From the NCBI GenBank assembly GCA_963708325.1, contig OY970203.1:2418001-2482000 (forward strand): a stretch of 64,000 bases of DNA, written 5' to 3'. Under the pieces are notes generated by a model. It ran no database searches. It saw only the letters and a list, made by a program, of their open reading frames with translations, and had not been told where the DNA came from. Shown piece after piece: positions 6,571-16,063 of this stretch. Numbering within the stretch: position 1 is the stretch's first letter; the number at the start of each line of letters is the position of its first letter. The stretch is from G963708325 sp963708325. GTDB lineage: Bacteria > Actinomycetota > Thermoleophilia > Solirubrobacterales > 70-9. The position numbers and the translations under genes were made by a program.

Positions 6571-7329
6571 ATGCATCGCATACGCAGATATCTGATCGTC
6601 GCCGCAGCCCTGCTCGCGCTCGGCGCCGGCACCGCCGGCGTGGCGCTGGCGACGCGCGGCGACGACAACGACGGCGTCGGTCGCGGCGACCTTCCCCAGG
6701 GGTCGCACACCGTCCATCTCGACCCGGCCGAGTTCACCACCCGCATCGACAACCCCTACTGGCCGATGCGCCCCGGCAGCCGCTGGGTCTACCGCGAGCA
6801 CGAGAACGGGGTGACGCAGCGCAACGTCGTCCGGGTCACCGACCGCACCACGCGGATCGCCGGCGTCGAGGCCCGCGTCGTCCACGACGTGGTCACCGGC
6901 GGCGGCAAGCTCGTCGAGAAGACGACCGACTGGTACGCACAGGACGTCGACGGGAACGTCTGGTACCTGGGCGAGGCCACCACCGAGTACCAAAACGGCC
7001 ACGCGTCGACCGCCGGCTCGTGGCGGGCGGGCGTCGACGGGGCGCAGGCCGGGATCGCCCTTCCGGCCGATCCGAGACCCGGCATGGCCTACCGCCAGGA
7101 GTACCAGCGCGGCAACGCCGAGGATCATGCCCATGTTCTCGGCGTGGATCAGAAGGTGCAGGTGCCGCTGGCCCGCTACCGCGGCGCCGTGCTGACCGAG
7201 GACCTGACGCCGCTGGAGCCCAACCTGGTCGAGCTGAAGTACTACGCCCGCGGCGTCGGGCCGGTGCTGACCCTGACCGTCTCCGGCGGAGCCGGTCGCG
7301 ACGAGCTGATCACCTACCACGCCGGCTGA
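6571..7329 (+). CDS. Exported protein of unknown function, probable target of the two-component system
   Basis: A 252-residue protein with a Sec-type N-terminus (HRIRRYLIVAAALLALGAGT), no lipobox cysteine, then a charged Asp/Asn linker. The mature domain includes FTTRIDNPYWPMRPGSRWVY, RVTDRTTRIAGVEARVVHD, DWYAQDVDGNVWYLGE and VELKYYARGVGPVL. The motif order suggests an extracytoplasmic beta-rich fold. I recall similar actinobacterial hypothetical proteins but no assigned function. Start ATG 6571 is supported by AGGAGG at 6559-6564. The TTCAT repeat in front suggests regulation by the upstream kinase/regulator pair. Confidence 0.85.
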   Translation: MHRIRRYLIVAAALLALGAGTAGVALATRGDDNDGVGRGDLPQGSHTVHLDPAEFTTRIDNPYWPMRPGSRWVYREHENGVTQRNVVRVTDRTTRIAGVEARVVHDVVTGGGKLVEKTTDWYAQDVDGNVWYLGEATTEYQNGHASTAGSWRAGVDGAQAGIALPADPRPGMAYRQEYQRGNAEDHAHVLGVDQKVQVPLARYRGAVLTEDLTPLEPNLVELKYYARGVGPVLTLTVSGGAGRDELITYHAG

Positions 7330-7354
7330 CGCCGAGCGGCTGGCGGCACGCGCC

Positions 7355-7380
7355 GGGGCGCCCCCTCGGGGGGGCGCCCC
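7355..7380. terminator. GC-rich hairpin between convergent genes
   Basis: GGGGCGCCCC and its repeat GGGGCGCCCC flank CTCGGG and can form a stem of about 10 bp. It sits 26 nt after the stop at 7329 and before the end of the opposite-strand gene at 7411, so it may serve both. There is no U-tract, which is common in high-GC actinobacteria. Confidence 0.55.
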
Positions 7381-7410
7381 GCGCGTTCCGGGGGGACTGC
7401 CGGGATCTCC

Positions 7411-7785
7411 TCAGGACACGTGGGTGACGATCGACTGCGCCGGCGTGCAGGTGCCGCTTGTGATCGTCTTCGCCCGCGCCTTGGCGTAGTAGTCGCCCGT
7501 CGGCGTGCTGGTCAGCAGCCGCCAGGCGCCGGTTGTGTCGGTTGTGCGCGTTCCCATCAGGTGGTCGGGGCCGTTGAGGCGCCGGTACACCGCCACCTTG
7601 CGGTTGCGGTAGCAGCTCGCCTTTGACGAGGTCACCTTGCCGCGGAAGCGGTCGCTGGGCGAGCGCGTGAAGCCGATGCTCACCTGGCTGCCGAAGTTGG
7701 CCGCGGAGGCCACCGCCGGTGCCAGAGCCGAGGCGGCCAGCGCCGACGCCGCGACAAGCGCGAGCTTGCGCTTGATCCTGTTCAT
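7411..7785 (-). CDS. Small secreted protein, Ig/carboxypeptidase-regulatory-like fold
   Basis: 124 residues with a clear signal peptide (MNRIKRKLALVAASALAASA, cleavage near AVASAANF). The mature part of about 95 residues includes RFRGKVTSSKASCYRNRKVA, VYRRLNGPDHLMG and TDTTGAWRLLTSTPTGDYYA. This reads as a small beta-sandwich like those in extracellular proteins of this phylum (FRGKVTSxxxxCxxxRxVxV). Two cysteines (CYRN and GTCTPA) could form a disulfide. An AGGAGG Shine-Dalgarno precedes the ATG, and AAGCTA (7823-7828; TAGCTT on the coding strand) is a possible -10. Function unknown. Confidence 0.85.
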   Translation of the reverse strand: MNRIKRKLALVAASALAASALAPAVASAANFGSQVSIGFTRSPSDRFRGKVTSSKASCYRNRKVAVYRRLNGPDHLMGTRTTDTTGAWRLLTSTPTGDYYAKARAKTITSGTCTPAQSIVTHVS

Positions 7786-7915
7786 GTGTCCTCCTGAGGT
7801 CGTGTCGGGGACGATCGCGCCGAAGCTAGAGGCGGACGGGAAAGCCCCGACCCAAGCGGAAGTAAGGAGCAGGCAAAATTCGTCGGTCCCAGGCGGGCGG
7901 CCCCGGCGCCCGCCT

Positions 7916-9040
7916 TCAGGCCGGCTCGGCCTCGTCCCCGCCGCCCGCGACCGGCGCCTCGGCGCGAAACGGATCCAGCGCCTCGCTTGCCGCCTCGTAG
8001 CCCTGCATCATCAGACGCGGCCAATTTCCGCGGTCGAGAAACAGGTCGTAGAACGAGGTACCCCGAAGCTCCGAAGCCTCCACCGGGTCGATCAGCGTCA
8101 GCCGGTCGCCGAGCTGCTGCTTAGCGCGCCGCGCCAGCTCGAGGTGGTAACCCTGCTGCATCTGGCGGCTGGCCTCGAAGATCCCGCCGAGGCGGTCCTG
8201 CCAGCCGGTGATGTCCCTCGGCTCGAAACTCCGCGGCAGCATGAAGTTGACGCCGACGACGCGGTCGAAGCCGCCCTGCTCGATCACCGGCTGCGCCGGC
8301 CACACCTCGATGATCCCGCCGTCCACGTAGAGGTGGCCGCGCACCGGCACCGACTCGATGAACAGCGGCAGCGCGATCGCCACCCGCACCAGGTGTCCGA
8401 CCGGAACCTCCGGCGTGCGCTCGCTGCCGAAGTACTCGACCGTGCCGAGGTCCATGTTGTAGACGATCGTGGTGATCGGGATCGGCGTCTCGGCGCAGCG
8501 CATTCCGGTCAGCCGCCCGTCGAAAAGGCCCTCGATCGCCTCCCCCTTCGCGATCCCGGTGAAGCCGCGCAGCGCCGAGAGCGCGTAGCGCGGCAGCGAG
8601 AGCCAGTCGGCGTCGACGTAGTCGCGCGGCCGCCACGACAGCGAGAAGTCGGCCATCTCCTGCGCGCTCATGCCCGCCGCCCACATCGAGCCCCAGATCG
8701 CCCCGCCCGAGCAGCTGACGATCTCCGCCGGCTCGATCCCCGCCTCCTCGAAGGCGCGGGCCACCCCGACCAGGGCGACGGCGGCCCCGCCGCCGCCCGA
8801 CGCGACGAGCGCCACGCGCTTTCCCTCGAGCGCCGGCACGGGGCGCGATCGCAACGGCGGGAACACGCCCGAGGCATCCACCTGCTCGGGGCGATCGATC
8901 AGCGGCAGCGGCAGGACCGCCCGCCGTGCCCTGCGCAGAAAGCGCACGTCGGCGGCGATCGACCCCAGGTCGACCAGGTCCGTCAGACGCTCGAACTGGG
9001 CCTTGATCGCGAACAGGTCGAGGCGTTCGTCCAGTGACAT
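7916..9040 (-). CDS. Patatin-like phospholipase/esterase
   Basis: 374 residues counted from MSLDERLDLF. The patatin fold is shown by the oxyanion loop VALVASGGGGAAVALVG, the nucleophile elbow VSCSGGAIWGS and the catalytic Asp in YVDGGIIEVWP. The elbow reads S-C-S-G-G where G-x-S-x-G is usual, so the first Gly is Ser; the serine and following Gly-Gly-Ala are kept. An about 80-residue N-terminal helical extension precedes the domain. The probable role is acyl hydrolysis of membrane or storage lipid, in keeping with the WS/DGAT gene 2 kb away. It diverges from the PHP phosphatase gene with only 26 bp between start codons. Confidence 0.88.
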   Translation of the reverse strand: MSLDERLDLFAIKAQFERLTDLVDLGSIAADVRFLRRARRAVLPLPLIDRPEQVDASGVFPPLRSRPVPALEGKRVALVASGGGGAAVALVGVARAFEEAGIEPAEIVSCSGGAIWGSMWAAGMSAQEMADFSLSWRPRDYVDADWLSLPRYALSALRGFTGIAKGEAIEGLFDGRLTGMRCAETPIPITTIVYNMDLGTVEYFGSERTPEVPVGHLVRVAIALPLFIESVPVRGHLYVDGGIIEVWPAQPVIEQGGFDRVVGVNFMLPRSFEPRDITGWQDRLGGIFEASRQMQQGYHLELARRAKQQLGDRLTLIDPVEASELRGTSFYDLFLDRGNWPRLMMQGYEAASEALDPFRAEAPVAGGGDEAEPA

Positions 9041-9066
9041 CGGACGTACCGTAGCCTCAGCCGCCG
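9041..9066. promoter_or_regulatory. 26-bp divergent double promoter, both sides leaderless type
   Basis: On the plus strand TAGCCT (9052-9057) ends 9 nt before TTG 9067. On the minus strand TACGGT (complement of 9048-9053) ends 7 nt before ATG 9040. The two hexamers overlap, so RNA polymerase could serve only one direction at a time. Confidence 0.45.
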
Positions 9067-9798
9067 TTGATCGACCTCCACTGCCACATCCTGCCACTCC
9101 TCGACGACGGCGCACAGGACGTCGAGGACAGCGTCGCCATGGCCGGCCAGGCGGCGGAAGACGGCATCGAGGCCGTCTGCGCCACCCCGCACATCCGCCA
9201 CGACCACGACGTCGTGGTCGCGGAGATCGAGGGCCGCGTCGCCGATCTCAACCAGGCGCTCGCCCGCCAGGACCTCCCCGTCGAGATCCTGACCGGCGGC
9301 GAGGTCTCAGAGACCGTGGCCGCCGGGCTCACGGACGCGGAGCTCCGCGTGCTCTCGCTCGGTGGGGGCGGCTGGGTGCTGCTCGAGCCTGCCCCCGGCC
9401 CGCTCTCCGACTCGCTCGAGCGCTGCGTAGGGCTGCTTGGCGCCCGCGGGCACCGGTGCATCGTGGCCCACCCGGAGCGCCACGTCGCGGCCGACATGTT
9501 CGAGCGTCTCGAGCGGCTGGTCCGGAACGGCGCCCTGGTCCAGGCAACCGCCGATCCGCTCACCGCGGCGTCAACCGCGGAGGGCATGGCGGAGCTGGCG
9601 CGGCGCGGGCTCGTCCACGTCCTCGGCAGCGACTCGCACTCGGCGCGGTTCGGCAGGCCGGTGAGGCTGTCCGATGCGCTGCGGCGGCTGCGCGAGATCC
9701 CCTCGCTGGAGCCCCACGTCGACTGGATCGCCCATCTGGCGCCGCGGGCGATCGTGCGCGGCGAGCCGCTCGCCGTCCCGTACGAGCCGGTCGCCTAG
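9067..9798 (+). CDS. PHP-domain protein-tyrosine phosphatase (CpsB/YwqE type)
   Basis: 243 residues with metal ligands in the PHP order: DLHCHILP, ATPHIRHDHD, GGEVSET, IVAHPERH and GSDSHS. This is the set used by the Mn-dependent phosphatases that dephosphorylate bacterial tyrosine autokinases in capsule or exopolysaccharide synthesis. Length is typical (about 250). No kinase or polysaccharide genes lie nearby, so the substrate is open; a related phosphoesterase role is possible. The start is TTG with no Shine-Dalgarno. Confidence 0.85.
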   Translation: MIDLHCHILPLLDDGAQDVEDSVAMAGQAAEDGIEAVCATPHIRHDHDVVVAEIEGRVADLNQALARQDLPVEILTGGEVSETVAAGLTDAELRVLSLGGGGWVLLEPAPGPLSDSLERCVGLLGARGHRCIVAHPERHVAADMFERLERLVRNGALVQATADPLTAASTAEGMAELARRGLVHVLGSDSHSARFGRPVRLSDALRRLREIPSLEPHVDWIAHLAPRAIVRGEPLAVPYEPVA

Positions 9799-9805
9799 CG
9801 AATGA

Positions 9806-10747
9806 TCAGACCCGGCCGTCCGGGGCCGCCTCGAGACTGACCCTTCGCGCCAGGTCCTCGATCACCGGGCGTGAACCGGAGCCGAGCCCGTGGCGGAGGA
9901 AGTTCGCCGCCCCGGCGGCGGCGCCCAGCACGAGCGCCCGCCGCCAGTCGAGCCCGGTCGCCCACGCGGCCGCGAGCCCACCCATCATCGAGTCGCCGCA
10001 GCCCTCCCGCGCGCCGCGGTCGAAGCGCGGCGGGGTCAGCACCCAGGCTCCGTCGTCGCGCAGGACCAGGGCGGGGCGCTCGCCGCGCGTGACGACCACC
10101 ATGTCGGCGCCGCCGGCGCGCAGCCGCTCCGCCGCGGCGCGCAGCTCGTGCGGGCTTGCGACCGGGCCGGAGACGAACTCCGCCAGCTCCCAGTCGTTCA
10201 GCTTGACCAGGTCGGGATGGCCCTCCAGGGCGCTGTCCAGCCGCGGCGAGGAGAGGTCCACCAGCACCGGCGTGCCGTTCGAGCGGACGTCGGAGACGAG
10301 GCTCGGGTAGACCTCGAGCGGCAGCGCGTCACCCGGAAACGGGTTGCAGACGACGAGCACCTCGCTGTCGAGCGCCGCCGCGCAGGTGGTCGAGACCAGG
10401 TCGTCCAGCTCGTGCCGCGACGGCGGAAGCGCGTCCGCCTCAGAGACCAGCCGGCGCTCGCCGTCGCGCCGGTCCTGGACGTAGCAGCCGGAGCCGCCCG
10501 CGGTCTCGACCAGCCGCTTCTGCCCCGGAAGCGCGTCGAGCAGCGGCCGCAGCACGGCCCCGGTCTCGCCCCCGAGCAGGCCGCAGAGGATCGGCTCCGC
10601 TCCCAGCTCCGCCGCCATCCGGGCCACCCACACGCCCTGGCCCGCCGGGTGAACGTGGATGTCGTCGCCCTGCGCCCCGCGCGCCTCGATCGTCACCGAC
10701 AGCAGGGGATGCGGCCCGAACACCGTCACTCGCGGCTTGGCGGTCAC
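9806..10747 (-). CDS. PfkB-family sugar kinase (1-phosphofructokinase-like)
   Basis: 313 residues with the ribokinase/PfkB fold: N-terminal GPHPLLSVTIEA, the substrate glycine pair region HPAGQGVWVARMAAELGAE, and the C-terminal signature GAREGCGDSMMGGLAAAWA. The usual DTxGAGD anion hole reads EGCGDS here; the catalytic Asp is kept and Ala is Cys. Overall similarity is nearest to 1-phosphofructokinase/tagatose-6-phosphate kinases, but the sugar cannot be assigned. Standing alone and convergent with the PHP gene, it starts at GTG 10747 with a -10-like TATCGT 7 nt away. Confidence 0.85.
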   Translation of the reverse strand: MTAKPRVTVFGPHPLLSVTIEARGAQGDDIHVHPAGQGVWVARMAAELGAEPILCGLLGGETGAVLRPLLDALPGQKRLVETAGGSGCYVQDRRDGERRLVSEADALPPSRHELDDLVSTTCAAALDSEVLVVCNPFPGDALPLEVYPSLVSDVRSNGTPVLVDLSSPRLDSALEGHPDLVKLNDWELAEFVSGPVASPHELRAAAERLRAGGADMVVVTRGERPALVLRDDGAWVLTPPRFDRGAREGCGDSMMGGLAAAWATGLDWRRALVLGAAAGAANFLRHGLGSGSRPVIEDLARRVSLEAAPDGRV

Positions 10748-10754
10748 CCCGGCA

Positions 10755-10760
10755 ACGATA
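10755..10760 (-). promoter_or_regulatory. -10 hexamer TATCGT of the PfkB gene, leaderless type
   Basis: The complement of 10755-10760 reads TATCGT and ends 7 nt before the GTG start at 10747. Confidence 0.4.
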
Positions 10761-10857
10761 GGTCGCGCGGGCCGCGCGCGCCATCGAGGCGAACCCGCGC
10801 CCAGGATCGTGGCTGACTACTGATGAATCGGGTCGGCCGCCGGTGGAAGATTCGAGC

Positions 10858-12318
10858 GTGAGCGAGGACCGTCTCACGGCGCTGGACGCGACCTTCCTCG
10901 AGCTCGAGGAGTCCGACGACAGCGCCCACATGCACATCGGCGGCGTGATGGTCTTCGACGCCCTCCCGCAGGGCGGCGCGCCCGCGACCGCGGAGCTGGC
11001 GCGCCACCTCGAGCGGCGCATGCCCGAGCTGCCGCGCTACCGGCAGCGCCTCTCGGAGCCCCGCACGGGCGGCGTCCGCTGGCCGGATTGGGAGGTCGAC
11101 CCGAACTTCAGCACCGCCGCGCACATCCGTCGCGCCAGCCTGCCCTCGCCGGGCGGCGAGGCCGAGCTGTTCGAGTGGGCCGGCGAGTACTACTCGCAGC
11201 GCCTCGACCGGCGCCGCCCGCTCTGGGAGATCGTCGTCCTCGACGGGCTCGCCGGCGGCCGCTGGGCGATGGTGACCAAGACGCATCACTGCATGGTCGA
11301 CGGAATCGGCTCCGTCGACATCGGCCACACGATCCTGGACACGGAACGCGTGCCGTCGCGCCGCGGGCCGATCGGCCCGCGCTCGGAGGCGGGTGCGGAG
11401 CCGGAGCAGCCGGTCGACGCGATCGGCCGTGGTCGCGCGCTGGGGTCGGACGCCGCCGCAGCGGCGGCCGCCCTCGTCCGCCTGCCGCTGCGGGTGGCGG
11501 AGGCGGGGCTGGGCATGGTCAGGCATCCCGAGCAGGCCCGCGACGCGCTTCACCGGTCGCGCGCCACGGCCAGCCTGCTGATGCGCGACGAGGTCCTGGC
11601 AGCGCCCAACACCAGCCTGAACGAGCCGATCGGCGCCCATCGCCGGCTCGCCGTCATGCGCGCCCCGCTCGCCGACCTCAAGCTCGTGAAGAACGCGCTC
11701 GGCGGCACCGTCAACGACGTCGTCCTCACGGTCGCCGCGAGCGGGCTGCGCGAGCTGCTGCAGGGCCGCGGCGAGGCGCTGCCGCACCAGGGGCTGCGGG
11801 CGATGGTGCCGATGAACATCCGCAGCGCCGGCGAGCACCTCGAGCTGGGCAACAAGATCACGTCCCTGTTCGTGCACCTGCCGGTCGACGAGCCCGACAC
11901 GCTGATCCGCTACCAGCGCCAGATGGATGAGGCCGAGACGCTCAAGTCCGGCAGCCAGGCAGTCGGCTCGAAGACGATGATCGACGTCGCCGGGCTTGCG
12001 CCACCCGCCCTGCACAGCTTCATCGCCCGCTCCCTGTTCGCCACCCGCCTGTTCAACGTCACCGTCACCAACGTGCCGGGACCGCAGGCGACGCTGTACG
12101 CGTTCGGGGTCCGCCTGCGGGAGATCTGGCCGCTGGTCCCGATCGCCGCCAGCCACGCGATCGGCCTCGCCGTGCTCAGCTACGACGGCGAGCTGTTCTT
12201 CTGCGTCAACGCCGACCGCGACACCGCGCCGGACGTCGACGTGATGGTCGACGGCATGCGGGCGGCGCTGCGCGAGCTGCGAGAGCTTGCCGCCGAAACC
12301 GCCGCCGAGCCGGTCTGA
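10858..12318 (+). CDS. Wax ester synthase / diacylglycerol acyltransferase (WS/DGAT)
   Basis: 486 residues. Catalyses the last acylation in wax ester or triacylglycerol storage lipid. The N-terminus DRLTALDATFLELEE and the active-site H143-H144-x3-D148-G149 (KTHHCMVDGIGSVD) are intact, followed by NDVVLTVAASGLRELL, MVPMNIRS and the C-terminal NVTVTNVPGPQATLYAFG. GTG 10858 is preferred to GTG 10843: GGTGGAAG lies about 8 nt upstream and homology begins at SEDRLTAL. Storage lipid synthesis is common in actinobacteria. Confidence 0.93.
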   Translation: MSEDRLTALDATFLELEESDDSAHMHIGGVMVFDALPQGGAPATAELARHLERRMPELPRYRQRLSEPRTGGVRWPDWEVDPNFSTAAHIRRASLPSPGGEAELFEWAGEYYSQRLDRRRPLWEIVVLDGLAGGRWAMVTKTHHCMVDGIGSVDIGHTILDTERVPSRRGPIGPRSEAGAEPEQPVDAIGRGRALGSDAAAAAAALVRLPLRVAEAGLGMVRHPEQARDALHRSRATASLLMRDEVLAAPNTSLNEPIGAHRRLAVMRAPLADLKLVKNALGGTVNDVVLTVAASGLRELLQGRGEALPHQGLRAMVPMNIRSAGEHLELGNKITSLFVHLPVDEPDTLIRYQRQMDEAETLKSGSQAVGSKTMIDVAGLAPPALHSFIARSLFATRLFNVTVTNVPGPQATLYAFGVRLREIWPLVPIAASHAIGLAVLSYDGELFFCVNADRDTAPDVDVMVDGMRAALRELRELAAETAAEPV

Positions 12319-12336
12319 GCGGCCGCCGAGCCGGTC

Positions 12337-14778
12337 CTACGAGGGCACGGACAGGCGGTCGCCGGGCTCGCTCGCCGGCTCCCGCGGAGCGTGGCCGAGG
12401 CGGCTCTCCAGCTCCAGCACGAGCTGGGTGGTCTTGATCACCGTGTCCGGGTTGAGGCTGATCGAGTCGATCCCGAGCTCGACCAGGTACTCGGCCATGT
12501 CGGGGTAGTCCGACGGCGCCTGCCCGCACAGCCCGGAGTGGATGTCGTTTCGGCTGCAGCCCTCGACGGCGAGGCGGAGCATCTCCTTGACGCCCTCGTC
12601 GCGCTCGTCGTAGTCGAAGGCGACGATCTCGGAATCGCGGTCCACTCCGAGGGTGAGCTGGGTGAGGTCGTTGGAGCCGATCGAGAACCCGTCGAACAGC
12701 TCCGCGAAGCGATCGATCAGAAGCACGTTGTTGGGGATCTCGCACATCGCGTAGACCTTCAGCCCGTTCTCACCGCGCGTCAGCCCCAGCTCGGACATCC
12801 GGTTCAGCACCCGCTCGGCCTCGTCCACGCGCCGCACGAACGGGAGCATCAGGATCACGTTGTCGAGCCCCATCTCCTCGCGCACCCGCATCATCGCGCG
12901 GCACTCCAGGGCGAAGCCCTCCTCGTAAGCCGGGTGGGCGTAGCGCGCGGCGCCGCGGAACCCGATCATCGGGTTGGCCTCGTCGGGCTCGAAGTCGGCG
13001 CCGCCGAGCAGGCTCGCGTACTCGTTGGTCTTGAAGTCGGACATGCGCACGACCACCGGCTTCGGCCAGAAGGCGGCGGCGATCGTGCCGATGCCCTCCG
13101 AGAGGCGCTCGACGAAGTAGCTCTCGCCGTCGTCGTATCCGCGCCACAGCCGGGTCACCGCCTGGCGGGCCTCCGAATCGGTGACCTTCTCGGGGTGCAG
13201 CAGGGCGAGCGGGTGGGCCCTGATGTACTCGCTGACGATGAACTCCATCCTCGCCAGCCCGACGCCGTCGTTCGGCAGGAACGACGTCTTGAAGGCGAGA
13301 TCGGGATTGCCCAGGTTGACCATGATCTCGGTGGCGGGCCGCGCCAGGCCCTCGACCTCGGTGCGATCGACGTGGAACGGCACCTCGCCGCGGTAGACGC
13401 GTCCGGTGTCGCCCTCGGCGCAGGAGACCGTCACGATCTCGCCGGTGGGGACCGAGGTCGTCGCATCTCCGGCGCCGACCACGGCGGGGATGCCGAGCTC
13501 GCGGGCGATGATCGCCGCGTGGCAGGTGCGTCCGCCGCGATTGGTGACGATCGCCGCGGCGGTTTTCATCACCGGCTCCCAGTCCGGCGTGGTGATGTCC
13601 GAAACAAGCACCTCGCCGGGCTTGAACTCCGAGAGGTGGCTGAGGTTCTCGATCGGGCGGGCCGTGCCCGAGGCGATCTTCTCGCCGACCGACCGACCCT
13701 CGGTGACGACCTCGCCGCCGTCCTCGAGGACGTAGCTCTCCAGCGTCGTCGCCTTGCGCTGCGAGGCCACGGTCTCGGGGCGCGCCTGGACGATGTAGAG
13801 CTTTCCGTCGAGGCCGTCCTTCGCCCACTCCATGTCCATCGGGCGGCCGTAGTGGCGCTCGATCTTGATCGCGTAGTCGGCCAGCTCGAGCACGTCCTCG
13901 TCGCCGATGCAGTAGTGCTCGCGGTCGGCCTTCGGGGTGGGGATGTTGCGGACCGTGTGCTTGGTCTCGCCCTCGACGAAGATCATCTTCACCGCCTTGT
14001 CCCCGACCAGCCGCCGCAGCACGGCGCGGTGGCCCTGCTCGAACGTGGGCTTGTGGACGTAGAACTCGTCCGGGTCGACGGCGCCCTGGACGACGTTCTC
14101 GCCGAGGCCGTAGGCGCCGGTGATGAACACCACGTCGCGGAAGCCCGACTCGGTGTCGAGCGAGAAGAAAACCCCCGAAGAGGCCAGGTCGGAGCGCACC
14201 ATCTTCATCACGCCGATCGACAGCGCCACCTTGAAGTGGTCGAAGCCCTGGTCGACGCGGTAGTGGATGGCGCGGTCCGTGAACAGGCTGGCGAAGCAGC
14301 GGCGGCAGGCGTCCAGCAGGCTCTCGTCGCCGTGCACGTTGAGGTAGGTCTCCTGCTGACCGGCGAAGCTGGCCGTCGGCAGGTCCTCGGCGGTGGCGGA
14401 GCTTCGCACCGCCAGGCTCACCTCCTCGCCGTACTCGTCCCGCAGGCGCGCGTAGCCGGCGAGGATGTCCCTCGCGACCTCCTCCGGCAGACCCGCTCCG
14501 TAGACGATCTCCCGAGCGCGCTTGCCGCGCCGCGCCAGGTCGGCGACGTCGTCGGGGTCGAGGTCGTCGAGCGCGGCGTGCAGGGCGTCCCCCGCGCCGG
14601 TCCGCTCGAGCATGTGCCTGTACGCGTCGGCGGTGGTGGCGTAGCCGTTGGGGATCCGCACGCCCTGGTCGCCCAGCTCGCGGTACATCTCGCCGAGCGA
14701 GGCGTTCTTGCCGCCGACCAGCGGCACGTCGTCGATCCCGAGATCCTCGAAGAAGCGGACGTACTCGAAGTCGCTCAC
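12337..14778 (-). CDS. ppsA: Phosphoenolpyruvate synthase
   Basis: 813 residues. Converts pyruvate, ATP and water to PEP, AMP and phosphate. The N-terminal ATP-grasp part has VPLVGGKNASLGEMYREL and VRSSATAEDLPTASFAGQQE. The phosphohistidine swivel domain is GGRTCHAAIIARELGIPAVV. The C-terminal PEP-binding barrel has GFRGAARY, IMLPFVRRVDEAERV and SIGSNDLTQLTLGVDRDS, and ends with CGQAPSDYPDMAEYLVELGI. All catalytic regions are intact. GTG 14778 is chosen by homology (SDFEYVRFFEDLG) and a TAGGCT hexamer 10 nt upstream. It diverges from the hydrogenase/2-oxoacid oxidoreductase operon, a sensible partner for pyruvate made by that operon. Confidence 0.95.
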   Translation of the reverse strand: MSDFEYVRFFEDLGIDDVPLVGGKNASLGEMYRELGDQGVRIPNGYATTADAYRHMLERTGAGDALHAALDDLDPDDVADLARRGKRAREIVYGAGLPEEVARDILAGYARLRDEYGEEVSLAVRSSATAEDLPTASFAGQQETYLNVHGDESLLDACRRCFASLFTDRAIHYRVDQGFDHFKVALSIGVMKMVRSDLASSGVFFSLDTESGFRDVVFITGAYGLGENVVQGAVDPDEFYVHKPTFEQGHRAVLRRLVGDKAVKMIFVEGETKHTVRNIPTPKADREHYCIGDEDVLELADYAIKIERHYGRPMDMEWAKDGLDGKLYIVQARPETVASQRKATTLESYVLEDGGEVVTEGRSVGEKIASGTARPIENLSHLSEFKPGEVLVSDITTPDWEPVMKTAAAIVTNRGGRTCHAAIIARELGIPAVVGAGDATTSVPTGEIVTVSCAEGDTGRVYRGEVPFHVDRTEVEGLARPATEIMVNLGNPDLAFKTSFLPNDGVGLARMEFIVSEYIRAHPLALLHPEKVTDSEARQAVTRLWRGYDDGESYFVERLSEGIGTIAAAFWPKPVVVRMSDFKTNEYASLLGGADFEPDEANPMIGFRGAARYAHPAYEEGFALECRAMMRVREEMGLDNVILMLPFVRRVDEAERVLNRMSELGLTRGENGLKVYAMCEIPNNVLLIDRFAELFDGFSIGSNDLTQLTLGVDRDSEIVAFDYDERDEGVKEMLRLAVEGCSRNDIHSGLCGQAPSDYPDMAEYLVELGIDSISLNPDTVIKTTQLVLELESRLGHAPREPASEPGDRLSVPS

Positions 14779-14788
14779 GGTCCTGCCG

Positions 14789-14794
14789 AGCCTA
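14789..14794 (-). promoter_or_regulatory. -10 hexamer TAGGCT of ppsA, leaderless type
   Basis: The complement of 14789-14794 reads TAGGCT and ends 10 nt before the GTG start at 14778. Confidence 0.4.
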
Positions 14795-14829
14795 CGCCGC
14801 CGGCGGGGGGAAGTCCATCCCGCCGCGCC

Positions 14830-14885
14830 ACGGAATCGGAATCCGTAGCGACTACCTATCGCGGCGGGCCGCCGGGCGCTAGGCT
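14830..14885 (+). promoter_or_regulatory. Promoter region of the hydrogenase operon with a candidate operator
   Basis: TAGGCT at 14880-14885 is a likely -10; no -35 consensus lies 17 bp upstream, which suggests activation by a regulator. ACGGA at 14830-14834 and TCCGT at 14842-14846 form an imperfect 17-bp palindrome containing a GGAATC direct repeat, about 54 bp before the expected transcription start, where an activator would bind. From this -10 a 5' leader of about 20 nt with a GGAGG Shine-Dalgarno would be made, unlike the leaderless genes around. Confidence 0.35.
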
Positions 14886-14914
14886 CGCCACGACGTCCGT
14901 TGCGCCCCGGAGGG

Positions 14915-16059
<1,145 letters not shown>

Positions 16060-16063
<4 letters not shown>

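Noticed and set aside
12301..12336. Direct repeat GCCGCCGAGCCGGTC twice, 21 bp apart, across the WS/DGAT stop codon
   Set aside because: Probably a simple local duplication at a gene end in GC-rich DNA; no hairpin and no sign of an element.
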